Below, piece after piece: positions 1 through 8,749 of a DNA stretch of 64,000 bases. A program made the translations under genes and the position numbers. How positions within the stretch are numbered: position 1 is the stretch's first letter; each line of letters opens with the position of its first letter. Below the pieces are notes generated by a model. The model searched no databases. It saw nothing but the letters and a program-made list of their open reading frames with translations, and was not told where the DNA came from. The stretch comes from UBA1351 sp963677625 (lineage in GTDB: Bacteria > Bacillota > Clostridia > Lachnospirales > Vallitaleaceae): the NCBI GenBank assembly GCA_963677625.2, contig CAXXSW010000011.1:186001-250000 (forward strand). Reading direction: 5' to 3'.

Positions 1-180
1 TATGGTTTCCTGTAGTTGGTGAACTTTATCAACTTCTGAAGAAGTCATATACTTACTGTTAATGGCCAGAATTCCAAGTTTTAAACGAGTTGTTTTCTGG
101 GTTTCCAAAACTTTGGCCAGTTGTTCTCTCGATACGATACCCTTGTTTAATAAGTAATGTCCAAAAAAAGCACTAAACAT
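1..180 (-). CDS. Hypothetical protein, N-terminal part only (runs off the left edge)
   Basis: An open frame starts at the ATG whose complement is at 178-180 and continues past base 1, so only about 60 residues are visible (MFSAFFGHYLLNKG...). The start overlaps the stop of the upstream response-regulator gene by 8 bases, and a GAGGAGG-type ribosome site lies just before it, so the two are almost certainly translationally coupled. The visible part is a soluble helical segment (LLNKGIVSREQLAKVLE) of the kind found in small chemotaxis or secretion-linked proteins that begin with a 'keep open until the next signal' helical repeat. No catalytic motif is visible, so the function is not assigned. 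Its pairing with a CheY-like receiver suggests a signalling or taxis partner, which is inference. Confidence 0.7.
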   Translation of the reverse strand, partial: MFSAFFGHYLLNKGIVSREQLAKVLETQKTTRLKLGILAINSKYMTSSEVDKVHQLQETI

Positions 181-541
181 GTTGTTCCTCCTCAAACTGG
201 GTCAGAATTCTTTTTAGTTCATCTGTGTCAATAGGTTTTTGAAGGAAGTCCTTGGCACCGAACTTCAGTGCTTTCTCAAGATTGGATTTTGTACCAACGG
301 AGGAGAGCATAATGATATGGGCATCTTGATGCATAGTCATAATCTCAGCAACTGCCTCCAGGCCATCTTTGATTGGCATTGTAATATCCATGAAAACTAA
401 GTCTGGATTGTGTTCCTCGTATTGTTCAATTGCATCTTGGCCGTTTACGGCCTCATAGACAATGCACTCAGTTAAAAATTGTATCATATGTCCCACTTTT
501 TTGCGGACAGTCATTGAATCATCACATAATAATACTTTCAT
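173..541 (-). CDS. Single-domain response regulator (CheY-like)
   Basis: A stand-alone receiver domain of 122 residues. It has the acidic pair D7/D8 (LLCDDS), the phospho-acceptor D52 (LVFMDITMP), the switch Ser at 80-81 (IIMLSS) and the conserved K102 (QKP), so it should be phosphorylatable. No DNA-binding output domain follows, so it probably acts by protein-protein contact, as CheY does. The open frame extends 15 codons further upstream (to 586), but the receiver fold begins at MKVLLCDDS, so I place the start at 541. Neither start has a strong ribosome site. The gene overlaps the next gene by 8 bases, indicating co-translation. The cognate kinase is not in the window. Confidence 0.88.
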   Translation of the reverse strand: MKVLLCDDSMTVRKKVGHMIQFLTECIVYEAVNGQDAIEQYEEHNPDLVFMDITMPIKDGLEAVAEIMTMHQDAHIIMLSSVGTKSNLEKALKFGAKDFLQKPIDTDELKRILTQFEEEQHV

Positions 542-744
542 ATCTCGGGTTACCCCAAACACCCCTTTCAAAATAGTCTTTAACATTTTACATCTTCAAT
601 AGAATTATACCACTTATTTGTAAATAATATAAGAATAGACTGAATAAAATTTATGTTAATTCGATTATTTTTTCTCAAGGTATTAAATATATGACTCCCC
701 AATAGAAAAACCTAAAAAACTAATGAAAAGGTGCTTTGATACGG

Positions 745-773
745 TTGATAATCGTTCTCAATTATGTTATAAT
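745..773 (+). promoter_or_regulatory. suf operon promoter with overlapping Fur-like box
   Basis: TTGATA (745-750) and TATAAT (768-773) are separated by 17 bases, a near-consensus housekeeping promoter upstream of sufC. The sequence TGATAATCGTTCTCA (746-760) matches the 7-1-7 Fur pattern TGATAAT-N-ATTATCA at 12 of 14 positions and covers the -35 element, so iron- or peroxide-responsive repression is plausible. The promoter is read directly; the regulator is inferred. Confidence 0.7.
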
Positions 774-885
774 TTGCTAAAGGATAACCATTATTATATA
801 CAATTATTTTATAATAAAATACGCTATATTCGGAAATAAGAATATAAGGAATGTCAAAGGCATGTTTATGAAAGGAAAAAAAGTT

Positions 886-1638
886 ATGAATCTTTTAAAA
901 ATAGAAAAATTAAAAGCGTCAGTTGATGGAAAAATAATTTTGAAAGGAATTGATTTGACTATCAATAAAGGCGAAATTCATGTGGTGATGGGGCCAAATG
1001 GTGCAGGTAAATCAACTTTGGCCAATACCCTAATGGGACATCCAAGATATGAAGTAGAATCAGGAGAACTTATGTTTAATGATAAGGACTTGAATGAGAT
1101 GAAAGTTGACGAAAGGGCTAAAGACGGTCTTTTCATGTCCTTTCAATATCCGGAAGAAATTCCGGGAGTCACGGTAGAGAATTTTTTAAGAACGGCAAAA
1201 ACAAGTGTTAGCGGAGAAAAGCAATCGGTTGTCGGCTTTAGAAAAGAACTGATCAAACGTATGGTGGAATTGAATATGGATGAAGGTTATTCACAAAGAT
1301 ATTTAAATCAAGGGTTTTCCGGTGGTGAAAAGAAAAAGAATGAAATCCTTCAAATGTTAGTTCTAAATCCAAAGCTAGTTATTCTTGATGAAACAGATTC
1401 TGGACTGGACGTAGATGCTATCAAAACCGTTGCCCAAGGTGTTAAGAAATTCAGCAGTGAGGACAACGCTGTTCTTATAATTACTCACTATAACAAGTTG
1501 TTGCAGTTAATTCGCCCAGATTATGTTCATATTTTAGTGGATGGACAGGTCATGGAATCTGGTGATTATACATTAGCAGAACGGATAGAGAATGAAGGTT
1601 TTGAAACCTATATTTCTGCAGCAGCAGGAAGGGCTTAG
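886..1638 (+). CDS. sufC: Fe-S cluster assembly ATPase SufC
   Basis: ABC-type ATPase of the SUF system, which binds SufB and SufD and drives conformational change during cluster assembly in the cytoplasm. Walker A GPNGAGKST is at residues 36-44, the signature FSGGEKKK near 145, Walker B LVILDETDSGLD near 170 and the switch His in ITHY near 205. All are intact. With the start at 886 the protein has 250 residues, the usual SufC length. That ATG has AAAGGA nine bases upstream, whereas the in-frame ATG at 862 would add eight basic residues not expected in the family. First gene of sufCBDSU. Confidence 0.96.
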   Translation: MNLLKIEKLKASVDGKIILKGIDLTINKGEIHVVMGPNGAGKSTLANTLMGHPRYEVESGELMFNDKDLNEMKVDERAKDGLFMSFQYPEEIPGVTVENFLRTAKTSVSGEKQSVVGFRKELIKRMVELNMDEGYSQRYLNQGFSGGEKKKNEILQMLVLNPKLVILDETDSGLDVDAIKTVAQGVKKFSSEDNAVLIITHYNKLLQLIRPDYVHILVDGQVMESGDYTLAERIENEGFETYISAAAGRA

Positions 1639-1648
1639 GTGACTGTTT

Positions 1649-3058
1649 ATGGCTGATAAAAAAAGAACCTATGTTGAGGATATCCAACGTGGTGTCTATG
1701 ACATAAAAAATGAAGATAAAGCTAGGTACAAGACCCAGTCTGGGTTGACACCTGATATTATAAGAGACATATCACGTGAAAAAAATGAGCCGGAATGGAT
1801 GCTTGACTTCCGTCTTAAATCTTTAGATATTTATAACTCCAAACCGATACCGACTTGGGGTGCTGACATAAGCGGTCTTGATATGGAAAATATAGTGACT
1901 TATGTTCGTCCTGATTCTGATATGCAACAGAGTTGGGAGGATGTACCGGAAGAAATAAAAGATACTTTTGAGCGATTAGGTATACCTCAAGCAGAGAGAG
2001 AGTCACTAGCCGGAGTCGGTGCACAATACGATTCAGAGGTTGTCTATCATTCCATGAGAGAACATTTAATAAAAAAAGGTGTTGTTTATACTGACATGGA
2101 TACAGCTGTTAAGGAATATCCAGACCTTGTTAAACAGTATTTCATGAAATTGGTTCCTCCAAATGATCATAAATTTGCAGCCCTTCATGGAGCTGTATGG
2201 AGTGGTGGATCTTTTGTCTATGTACCAGCTGGTGTGGAAGTGGATTATCCATTGCAAAGTTATTTCCGTTTGAATGCACCAGGTGCAGGTCAGTTTGAAC
2301 ACACCTTAATTATTGTTGAAAAAGGTGCCAAACTTCATTTTATTGAAGGCTGTAGTGCACCAAAGTATGATGTGGCCAACTTACATGCTGGTTGTGTTGA
2401 ACTCTTCGTTAAAGAGGAAGCGACGCTTAGGTATTCAACTATAGAGAACTGGTCAAGAAATATGTATAACCTCAATACAAAAAGGTCTTCTGTTGAACGT
2501 GATGGAAGAATTGAGTGGGTCTCTGGATCTTTCGGATCAAAAGTCAGTATGCTATATCCTATGAGCATATTAAAAGGTGAAAGGGCCCATGCTGAGTTTA
2601 CAGGTATCACTTTTGCTGCTAAGGGGCAGCACCTTGATACAGGGTCTAAGGTTGTTCATGCAGCACCAAGGACATCTTGTAACATAAATACTAAGTCTAT
2701 TTCAAAAGATGGCGGATATGCCTTTTATAGAGGTTTGCTTAGAGTTGCAAAAAATGCTCATCATGCTAAGGCTAATGTATCCTGTGAGTCTTTAATGCTA
2801 GATAATCGGTCTAAGTCTGATACCGTTCCCATAATTGAACTTGCCAACGACAATATCGATATCGGTCACGAGGCGAAAATTGGCCGTATATCAGACGATG
2901 CTATTTTTTATCTGATGTCTAGAGGTATTGACGAACAGGAAGCCAAAGCAATGATTGTTAGAGGTTTTGTAGAACCAATTACCAAAGAGTTGCCTTTGGA
3001 ATATGCAGTGGAGCTTAATCAACTTATTAACCTGGAATTTGAAGGAGCTATAGGATAA
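1649..3058 (+). CDS. sufB: Fe-S cluster scaffold SufB
   Basis: Core scaffold subunit of the SufBCD complex, on which nascent clusters form. The 469-residue length is typical. The N-terminal part (EDIQRGVYDIKNED...) and the beta-helix core with the conserved block near FIEGCSAPKYDVANLHAG and the C-terminal MSRGIDEQEAKAMIVRGFVEP are diagnostic for SufB. It begins 10 bases after sufC, consistent with one transcript. The ribosome site is weak (GTGACTG region), so translational coupling to sufC is likely. Confidence 0.96.
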   Translation: MADKKRTYVEDIQRGVYDIKNEDKARYKTQSGLTPDIIRDISREKNEPEWMLDFRLKSLDIYNSKPIPTWGADISGLDMENIVTYVRPDSDMQQSWEDVPEEIKDTFERLGIPQAERESLAGVGAQYDSEVVYHSMREHLIKKGVVYTDMDTAVKEYPDLVKQYFMKLVPPNDHKFAALHGAVWSGGSFVYVPAGVEVDYPLQSYFRLNAPGAGQFEHTLIIVEKGAKLHFIEGCSAPKYDVANLHAGCVELFVKEEATLRYSTIENWSRNMYNLNTKRSSVERDGRIEWVSGSFGSKVSMLYPMSILKGERAHAEFTGITFAAKGQHLDTGSKVVHAAPRTSCNINTKSISKDGGYAFYRGLLRVAKNAHHAKANVSCESLMLDNRSKSDTVPIIELANDNIDIGHEAKIGRISDDAIFYLMSRGIDEQEAKAMIVRGFVEPITKELPLEYAVELNQLINLEFEGAIG

Positions 3059-3068
3059 GGAGGTAATC

Positions 3069-4226
3069 ATGGAAACAATTATCAAAAATAAAAAGCACTC
3101 ATATGACTTAATGCCTTATCCAAAATGGAAAAGGTTAGGCTTGTCTATGGAACCAGAAATTATCAGTAACAATAAGCCGACCATTAGTGTGATAAAACCT
3201 GATGTCTGGAAGGACGTTAGATTAAATAAAATAACTTGTTCTCAAAGTGACTTGTTAGATATATATTATAATCCCTATGATGCTGAATTAAGGGAATTTG
3301 AAGCTCTGAATCATGGATGTGACATCAAGTATGTTTACGAGGGCGAAACAGCCTTTAATGCGGGCTTGATCATTAGGCTTGATGAAGAAAGAAAGTTAGA
3401 TGAACCCTTAATAATAGAGTATAATATTGATGATAATACGCCGTATTTGGTCGACCATCATTATATACACGTAAAGAGAAATGCTAGCGCTCATATTATA
3501 ATAAAATATTCTGGAAACACAAGTGAAGATTTAGCAAAAGGATACCATAATGGTGTGACTAAGATATATGTTGAAGAAGGTGCCAGTTTGAAGCTGACTA
3601 AACTTCAGTTTTTTGGAGAAAATGTCTACCATATTGATAATAATGTTTCAGTTATCAATCATAATGGTTATGTTGAATTTTCCAGTATAGACCTAGGTTC
3701 TAAATCTATGGCAAGCAAGTATCTTGCATATTTAGCGGGAAGTGATGCCAAAAGTGATACTGTTACTGCTTATCTTGGAAAGGGTGACCAGAAACTGGAT
3801 ATTGGCTATGAATCTATTCATCAAGGGGTGAGAAGTGAAAGTTTGATTGACTGTCATGGAGCGCTTCTTGACCATGCAAAGAAGATTTTCAGAGGAAATC
3901 TAAAGTTTAAGAGAGGTGGATATAAGTCAGTAGGAAAAGAGGCAGAATATGTATTACTTTTAGATAAGGATGTCCACTCTGATGCAATACCGGCCCTTTT
4001 ATGTGATGAAGATGATGTGGTTGGTGAACATGCTGCTAGTGCAGGGCAACTGGATGAAGACCAACTCTTTTATTTGATGTCTAGAGGTTTTTCTGAAAAA
4101 GAAGCTAAAAAAGTTATTGTCCATGGATTTTTCTCCAAGGTTATTGATCTTATACCTATACAAGGCCTAAAGGATGAAGTAGAAGAAAGGCTTGAAAGGA
4201 GTTTAGTAGATGAGCGTGAATCTTAG
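3069..4226 (+). CDS. sufD: Fe-S cluster assembly protein SufD
   Basis: Paralogue and partner of SufB in the SufBC2D complex. The 385-residue protein carries the shared SufB/D C-terminal signature (LFYLMSRGFSEKEAKKVIVHGFF) and the beta-helix core with the conserved His in GEHAASAGQLDEDQ. The ATG follows AAGGAGG (3058-3064) closely. The end overlaps sufS by 17 bases. The N-terminal third is divergent, as is usual in clostridial SufD. Confidence 0.93.
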   Translation: METIIKNKKHSYDLMPYPKWKRLGLSMEPEIISNNKPTISVIKPDVWKDVRLNKITCSQSDLLDIYYNPYDAELREFEALNHGCDIKYVYEGETAFNAGLIIRLDEERKLDEPLIIEYNIDDNTPYLVDHHYIHVKRNASAHIIIKYSGNTSEDLAKGYHNGVTKIYVEEGASLKLTKLQFFGENVYHIDNNVSVINHNGYVEFSSIDLGSKSMASKYLAYLAGSDAKSDTVTAYLGKGDQKLDIGYESIHQGVRSESLIDCHGALLDHAKKIFRGNLKFKRGGYKSVGKEAEYVLLLDKDVHSDAIPALLCDEDDVVGEHAASAGQLDEDQLFYLMSRGFSEKEAKKVIVHGFFSKVIDLIPIQGLKDEVEERLERSLVDERES

Positions 4227-5448
4227 CAGGGACTTATCACAACTAAAAAAAGATTTTCCTGTCTTTCAGATTCACAAGGATTTGGTGTATTTGGATTCAG
4301 CAGCATCGACGTTTAGGCCAGAATCCGTTAATAGGGTTGTTTATGATTATTCTTCATATAACCATGCAAATATACACCGAGGAGCCTACCGTTTAAGTTA
4401 TGAAGCTACACAGGCTTATGACTTGGTTAAAAATAAAGTAGCACGCTTAATTGGAGCAGATGAGAATGAGATTATCTTCACATATGGAACCACTGACAGC
4501 TTGAACTTTATCTCTTCATCTTTGGTTTCCAGTGGTTTTTTATCTGAGGGTGACGAGGTGGTGATCAGTATATTTGAACACCATTCCAATATTGTACCCT
4601 GGCAGGAAGTGAGAAAATCTAAGGGTATAAGCTTAAGCTATCTCTATGATTTTACAGATGCATCTCTGGAGAAAATTACAGAAAAGACTAAAGTTGTATC
4701 TTTTACCTTGATGTCTAATGCAACAGGTTATATTCCTCCAGCAAGAAAAATCATAGAAAGAGCTAGAAAAGTAGGGGCTATTGTTGTTGTAGATGCTGCT
4801 CAATATATAGGACATGATAGGGTAGATGTTAAAGACCTAGACGTGGACTTTATGGCTTTTTCGGGTCACAAGATGTTTGGTCCGACGGGTATAGGCGTTT
4901 TATATGGTAAAAAAGAGATGTTGGAGCACTTGATGCCTTATCGGTTTGGTGGAGATATGATTGAATACGTCTATGAACAGGAGACTACTTTTGCAGCAAT
5001 TGATGAGAAGTTTGAAGCAGGTACACCTAATATTGATGGTGTTATAGGTCTTGGAGCAGCAATTGATTATATTCAAGAAATTGGTTTGGATCATATTAGT
5101 AGATATTTATCAGAACTTCGTGCTTATGCTGTTGACCAACTTAAGAAAATCCATTACATTAGGTTGGTTGATGATCTTCTTAAGGAAGAACCCTTTAATG
5201 GACAAGCTATGGGACCGGTAATTGCCTTTACTATAGAAGGTGCTCACCCTCATGATGTTGCAAGTATTCTAGATGCATCAGGAATCGCCATTAGAGCAGG
5301 ACACCACTGTGCCCAGCCACTCATGAAATTCTTAAAACAGACTGCAACTTGTAGACTTTCCTTCCAGTTATATAATTCTAAAGAAGATGTTGACCGGCTT
5401 ATAGAAAAATTGCATGAAGTTAGGAGGTGGCTAAATCTTGAGTCTTGA
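4210..5448 (+). CDS. sufS: Cysteine desulfurase SufS
   Basis: PLP-dependent group II cysteine desulfurase that takes sulfur from cysteine for cluster building and passes it to SufU. The Schiff-base lysine is K221 in FSGHKMFGPTG, and the persulfide cysteine is C367 in IRAGHHCAQP. Both are intact. The 412-residue length is normal. The start lies inside the end of sufD with AAGGAG upstream, and the 3' end overlaps the TTG start of sufU by 11 bases, so the last three suf genes are tightly coupled. Confidence 0.96.
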   Translation: MSVNLSRDLSQLKKDFPVFQIHKDLVYLDSAASTFRPESVNRVVYDYSSYNHANIHRGAYRLSYEATQAYDLVKNKVARLIGADENEIIFTYGTTDSLNFISSSLVSSGFLSEGDEVVISIFEHHSNIVPWQEVRKSKGISLSYLYDFTDASLEKITEKTKVVSFTLMSNATGYIPPARKIIERARKVGAIVVVDAAQYIGHDRVDVKDLDVDFMAFSGHKMFGPTGIGVLYGKKEMLEHLMPYRFGGDMIEYVYEQETTFAAIDEKFEAGTPNIDGVIGLGAAIDYIQEIGLDHISRYLSELRAYAVDQLKKIHYIRLVDDLLKEEPFNGQAMGPVIAFTIEGAHPHDVASILDASGIAIRAGHHCAQPLMKFLKQTATCRLSFQLYNSKEDVDRLIEKLHEVRRWLNLES

Positions 5449-5869
5449 TATGATTTATACAGAAATTATTATGGAACATAGTAAGAATATGGATAATCGA
5501 AGAGAGCTGAGTGATAAGACCCATCATGAACATGGGCATAATCCCTCTTGTGGAGATGACATTGAACTTGAACTGAATATTCAGGATAAGATGATTGTTG
5601 ATGCTGCTTTTACAGGAAGTGGATGTGCCATATCCATGGCGTCAACGTCCATGATGATTGACTTAATTAAAGGTGAAAGCTTAGAATCAGCTCATAAAAA
5701 GGTAAAGGACTTTCTGGCCATGATTAAATCTGAAAAGAGGCCAGAAGACTTGGAAAGTACTTTATTGGATGCTACTATGTTAAGCCCTATTAAGACCTTG
5801 CCAGCTAGGGTTAAGTGTGCGGTGCTTGCATGGCATACACTTGATGAACTGATTCAAAAGATAAATTGA
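5438..5869 (+). CDS. sufU: Sulfur transfer protein SufU (TTG start)
   Basis: Zinc-dependent sulfurtransferase that accepts persulfide sulfur from SufS in Bacillota. The expected zinc ligands are present: C38 and D40 in NPSCGD, C63 in GSGCAIS and C127 in RVKCAVL. I take the TTG at 5438 because AGGAGG (5422-5427) is correctly spaced and it restores the family's MSLDxxYxEII opening. An ATG at 5450 would cut into the first helix. Last gene of the suf operon. Confidence 0.94.
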   Translation: MSLDMIYTEIIMEHSKNMDNRRELSDKTHHEHGHNPSCGDDIELELNIQDKMIVDAAFTGSGCAISMASTSMMIDLIKGESLESAHKKVKDFLAMIKSEKRPEDLESTLLDATMLSPIKTLPARVKCAVLAWHTLDELIQKIN

Positions 5870-5879
5870 CTTTAAATAG

Positions 5880-5933
5880 AAAAAGGAGCCTGGATTGGCA
5901 ATTCATCTTGTCCATCTAGTGACTCCTTTTTTT
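5880..5933 (+). terminator. Terminator after sufU
   Basis: AAAAAGGAG pairs with CTCCTTTTT over a long loop that contains a second small pairing, ending in a run of seven T. It lies 10 bases after the sufU stop. The A-rich left arm means it could also stop transcription of the opposing gene that ends at 6029. Confidence 0.65.
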
Positions 5934-6028
5934 CGTGACGTATCGAAACTTCTTTGCTATGCATTCTTCCTTAAGAAGATACATCATAACCTAATACAAG
6001 CTTCCCGCCATTATATAGATAAATGCTT

Positions 6029-6634
6029 TTAATCATTGAAAACCATATGGGTAACATAGAGAATTTCACAGGAACCATCACCTGTGTCTCCTCTAGTTAA
6101 ACTGGTGTTCCAATAACCATCCTTAAAACTTACGTTGACTAAGTAACCTTCTAACGTTATATAATCTTCAGGTTCGACTTTTGCCACTAAGTCAGCTATA
6201 TAACCACTACTTGGAATAATATGGGTATTAGCTGAGTTTCTATCTACGTAGTGGACATCAACTTTGCTGTTTTTAACAACGGTGAAAAAGTACCAGCGAT
6301 TTTTTTGTGAGTAGGTAATATATTTGTCAATTGATGGGATGTTTACGTCAGCCCAGGCAAGTGTGAAGTCTCTAGGTGAGATTTGAGCGGTATAATCTGA
6401 TGTGTAATCTGCAATGCTCTTGACGATTGCACTTACCTTGTAAGTAGCAAGTAAGTCAAGTTCTACAGGTCCCCGTTCACCCTGAATGGTGATGGTTTTT
6501 ACCGGGTATAAATTTCTCTGTGTCGGTTCTTCAATATAATATGGACCGTCATATCCGGAATAAGTATATTGATAAAAGATCCCCATGATAGCAAGGAGCG
6601 ATACGACAAGTAGGATCACTTTCCCTACTGGCAT
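6029..6634 (-). CDS. Hypothetical membrane-anchored protein
   Basis: 201 residues with one N-terminal transmembrane segment (VILLVVSLLAIMGIFYQYTY) and a soluble domain that should lie outside the membrane. The domain is rich in beta-type segments (VKTITIQGERGPVELDLLATYKV) and recalls domains that carry an OB-like or DUF4131-like fold, but I do not recognise a named family. An AGGAGGTGAG ribosome site precedes the ATG. It converges on the suf operon. Two cysteines near the C terminus are not enough for a metal site. Function unknown. Confidence 0.75.
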   Translation of the reverse strand: MPVGKVILLVVSLLAIMGIFYQYTYSGYDGPYYIEEPTQRNLYPVKTITIQGERGPVELDLLATYKVSAIVKSIADYTSDYTAQISPRDFTLAWADVNIPSIDKYITYSQKNRWYFFTVVKNSKVDVHYVDRNSANTHIIPSSGYIADLVAKVEPEDYITLEGYLVNVSFKDGYWNTSLTRGDTGDGSCEILYVTHMVFND

Positions 6635-6835
6635 CGGCTCACCTCCTATAATTAAGTCTAACAGCTGATTCTTCCTATTAAACTATAAGTATATTTTACC
6701 ATAATTGAGGGTGGATTTTAAGAAACGAAACAGATATTTAATACTTGTTTACAAACTAGAAACAGATCTTATTTTTATGATATAATATAAGTATGAAGAC
6801 AGATTAACCCATCTAATTGGAATAGAGGTGTCAAG

Positions 6836-7582
6836 TTGTCCTATAAGAACAGAGTTGTTGTTGTAACAGGTTCAGGTGAAGGTGTCGGTAGAAGTATTGC
6901 TCTAAAGTATGCGAAAAAGGGAGCGATTGTTGTAGTAGCAGATAAGAGTGACAGCTTAGGACGTGAAACTGTAGACATGATTTATGACATCAAAGGTTCA
7001 GGCATTTTTATTACTTGTGATGTGACAGATGAAGAAAGTGTCATGGAATTGTTCAGAAAGCTTATGACTTATTATGGACGAGTGGATATATTGATTAACA
7101 ATGTAGGTATGTCTTTTAGTAAAGCAATTGATATGACCACTTTAGATGAGTGGCAAAAAGTTATAGATTCCAATCTTAAGAGTCTATTTTTATGTATCCG
7201 TGAAGTGACTCCTATTATGAAGCAAGCAAGGCATGGATTTATTGTGAACATAGCTTGTTCGGATACACTTTTTAGGGGAATAGACATGGAAATTTATTCA
7301 GCTGCTATGGGTGGGGTTATCAGCTTAACTAAGTCTTTAGCAGTTTCTTTGGAGTCTTTTGGTATCCAAGTGAACTCAGTAAGTCCGGGCTTCCTAAAAC
7401 CCAGTGGATATAAGAGATTAAAAACTGTTGTTGGTGAAGAACCTATTTCTTTTGGCTTTAGTCGTATGAATGATGTTGCTGAAGCTTGTATTGCACTAAC
7501 TCATGAAGATAATGATTGTGTTAATGGAACAGATGTGGTTATTGACCAGGCAAGAATGAAGAAAATGGTACATCTACTTTAG
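6836..7582 (+). CDS. SDR-family protein with altered catalytic residues
   Basis: Short-chain dehydrogenase/reductase fold of 248 residues. The dinucleotide-binding TGSGEGVG (11-18) and NNVG (88-91) motifs are intact, and the structural Asn (N113 in SNLKS) is present. The active-site Tyr is Y154, but the Ser 13 residues before it is Cys (C141) and the Lys four residues after it is Met (M158, in YSAAM). The canonical Ser-Tyr-Lys set is therefore broken, so ordinary NAD(P)H dehydrogenase chemistry is doubtful. Starts with TTG behind AGAGGTG. An extended -10 TGATATAAT lies upstream at about 6778-6786. Confidence 0.85.
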   Translation: MSYKNRVVVVTGSGEGVGRSIALKYAKKGAIVVVADKSDSLGRETVDMIYDIKGSGIFITCDVTDEESVMELFRKLMTYYGRVDILINNVGMSFSKAIDMTTLDEWQKVIDSNLKSLFLCIREVTPIMKQARHGFIVNIACSDTLFRGIDMEIYSAAMGGVISLTKSLAVSLESFGIQVNSVSPGFLKPSGYKRLKTVVGEEPISFGFSRMNDVAEACIALTHEDNDCVNGTDVVIDQARMKKMVHLL

Positions 7583-7621
7583 ATTTACTTATAATAGACA
7601 AAATAATGTAGGTCATGAATA

Positions 7622-8731
7622 ATGATAAGAGCTAGAAAATTATCCAAAGGAAATGAAAAGAAAAAAATATTAACACTCATATTTGTGAGTGCTTTTTGTC
7701 TTGCATTTAATTTCTTACTAGTGTTCCTTGCATCAAGGGAGAGCCAATGGGTTGAAATGTTTTATAGTCGATTTTTCTACAGGGGGATTTCTGGGTTCTT
7801 GAATACCATTAGCCATCCCTTTCCTTTTTCACTTGATGAGATATTCATCGGTATAGAAATAATTTTACTTGTTTATTGGATAGTAAAAGGGCTGGTTTTT
7901 ATTATAGGTAAGAAGATCAGTATGGGTATTTATTATTTGACAAAGGGTCTACTAATTATCAGTATCAATATTCTTTTGTTTCAACTTTTTTGGGGGTTGA
8001 ATAATTATCGGATGACGGTAGAGGACCTTTTTGAATTAGATGTTCATGCCATAAGTCAAGATGAACTGGGGGATGTTTATGATTTTTTGGTAGTTCGAGG
8101 CAATAAATTAGCTAATCAACTGACTGAAATAGATGAATGGACGGAGGAGAAAGTGCGAAGGGAGGCCTACTTAGGTTATGTAAGCTTAGGAGATACATAT
8201 GACTTTATTTCACCAAAAAAGGTTAAGGTTAAACCCTTATTAATATCAAGCTTCTTCACAAAAAGTGGCTATACAGGAATCTACATACCCTATTTTTCTG
8301 AAGCCAATATCAATATTGAACCACCCATATTAAGTCTTGGTTTTACTGCCAGCCATGAAATTGCCCATCAAAAAGGTTTTGCCGGAGAAGATGAGGCTAA
8401 TTTTATTGGGTTTTTAGCAGCTATGGAAAATTCAACATACTTTCAGTATTCAGCTATTTTACAAATGCAAGTCTATATAGGAAACAGCTTATATAAAACG
8501 GATCAGGTTGCTTACAAAAATATAGCTGACCTTAGGAATGAAAAGGTCCTTAGGGACCTAAAGGAACGGAGAGACTTTTGGGATACACATATTAATGAAT
8601 CAGCTGCTGAAACTCATAATAAGCTTAATGATGTATTCTTAAAAGCTAACAATCAACCTGAAGGAATTGTTAATTATTCCAAGGTAACAGAATTGATTGT
8701 TTTCGCCTATGAAAAAGGACTGGTCAAATAA
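7622..8731 (+). CDS. DUF3810 membrane protein with HExxH motif
   Basis: 369 residues. The first 125 residues hold three membrane segments; the rest is a soluble domain with HEIAH at 245-249 and EDEAN at 256-260, the pattern of a zinc metallopeptidase whose third ligand is in the second motif. This matches the DUF3810 family. The family has no settled function; a membrane-bound protease role is inference. It follows the SDR gene by 39 bases and precedes an SLH gene by 18, so the three may be co-transcribed. Confidence 0.85.
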   Translation: MIRARKLSKGNEKKKILTLIFVSAFCLAFNFLLVFLASRESQWVEMFYSRFFYRGISGFLNTISHPFPFSLDEIFIGIEIILLVYWIVKGLVFIIGKKISMGIYYLTKGLLIISINILLFQLFWGLNNYRMTVEDLFELDVHAISQDELGDVYDFLVVRGNKLANQLTEIDEWTEEKVRREAYLGYVSLGDTYDFISPKKVKVKPLLISSFFTKSGYTGIYIPYFSEANINIEPPILSLGFTASHEIAHQKGFAGEDEANFIGFLAAMENSTYFQYSAILQMQVYIGNSLYKTDQVAYKNIADLRNEKVLRDLKERRDFWDTHINESAAETHNKLNDVFLKANNQPEGIVNYSKVTELIVFAYEKGLVK

Positions 8732-8749
8732 AGAAAGAGGGAGACTACA

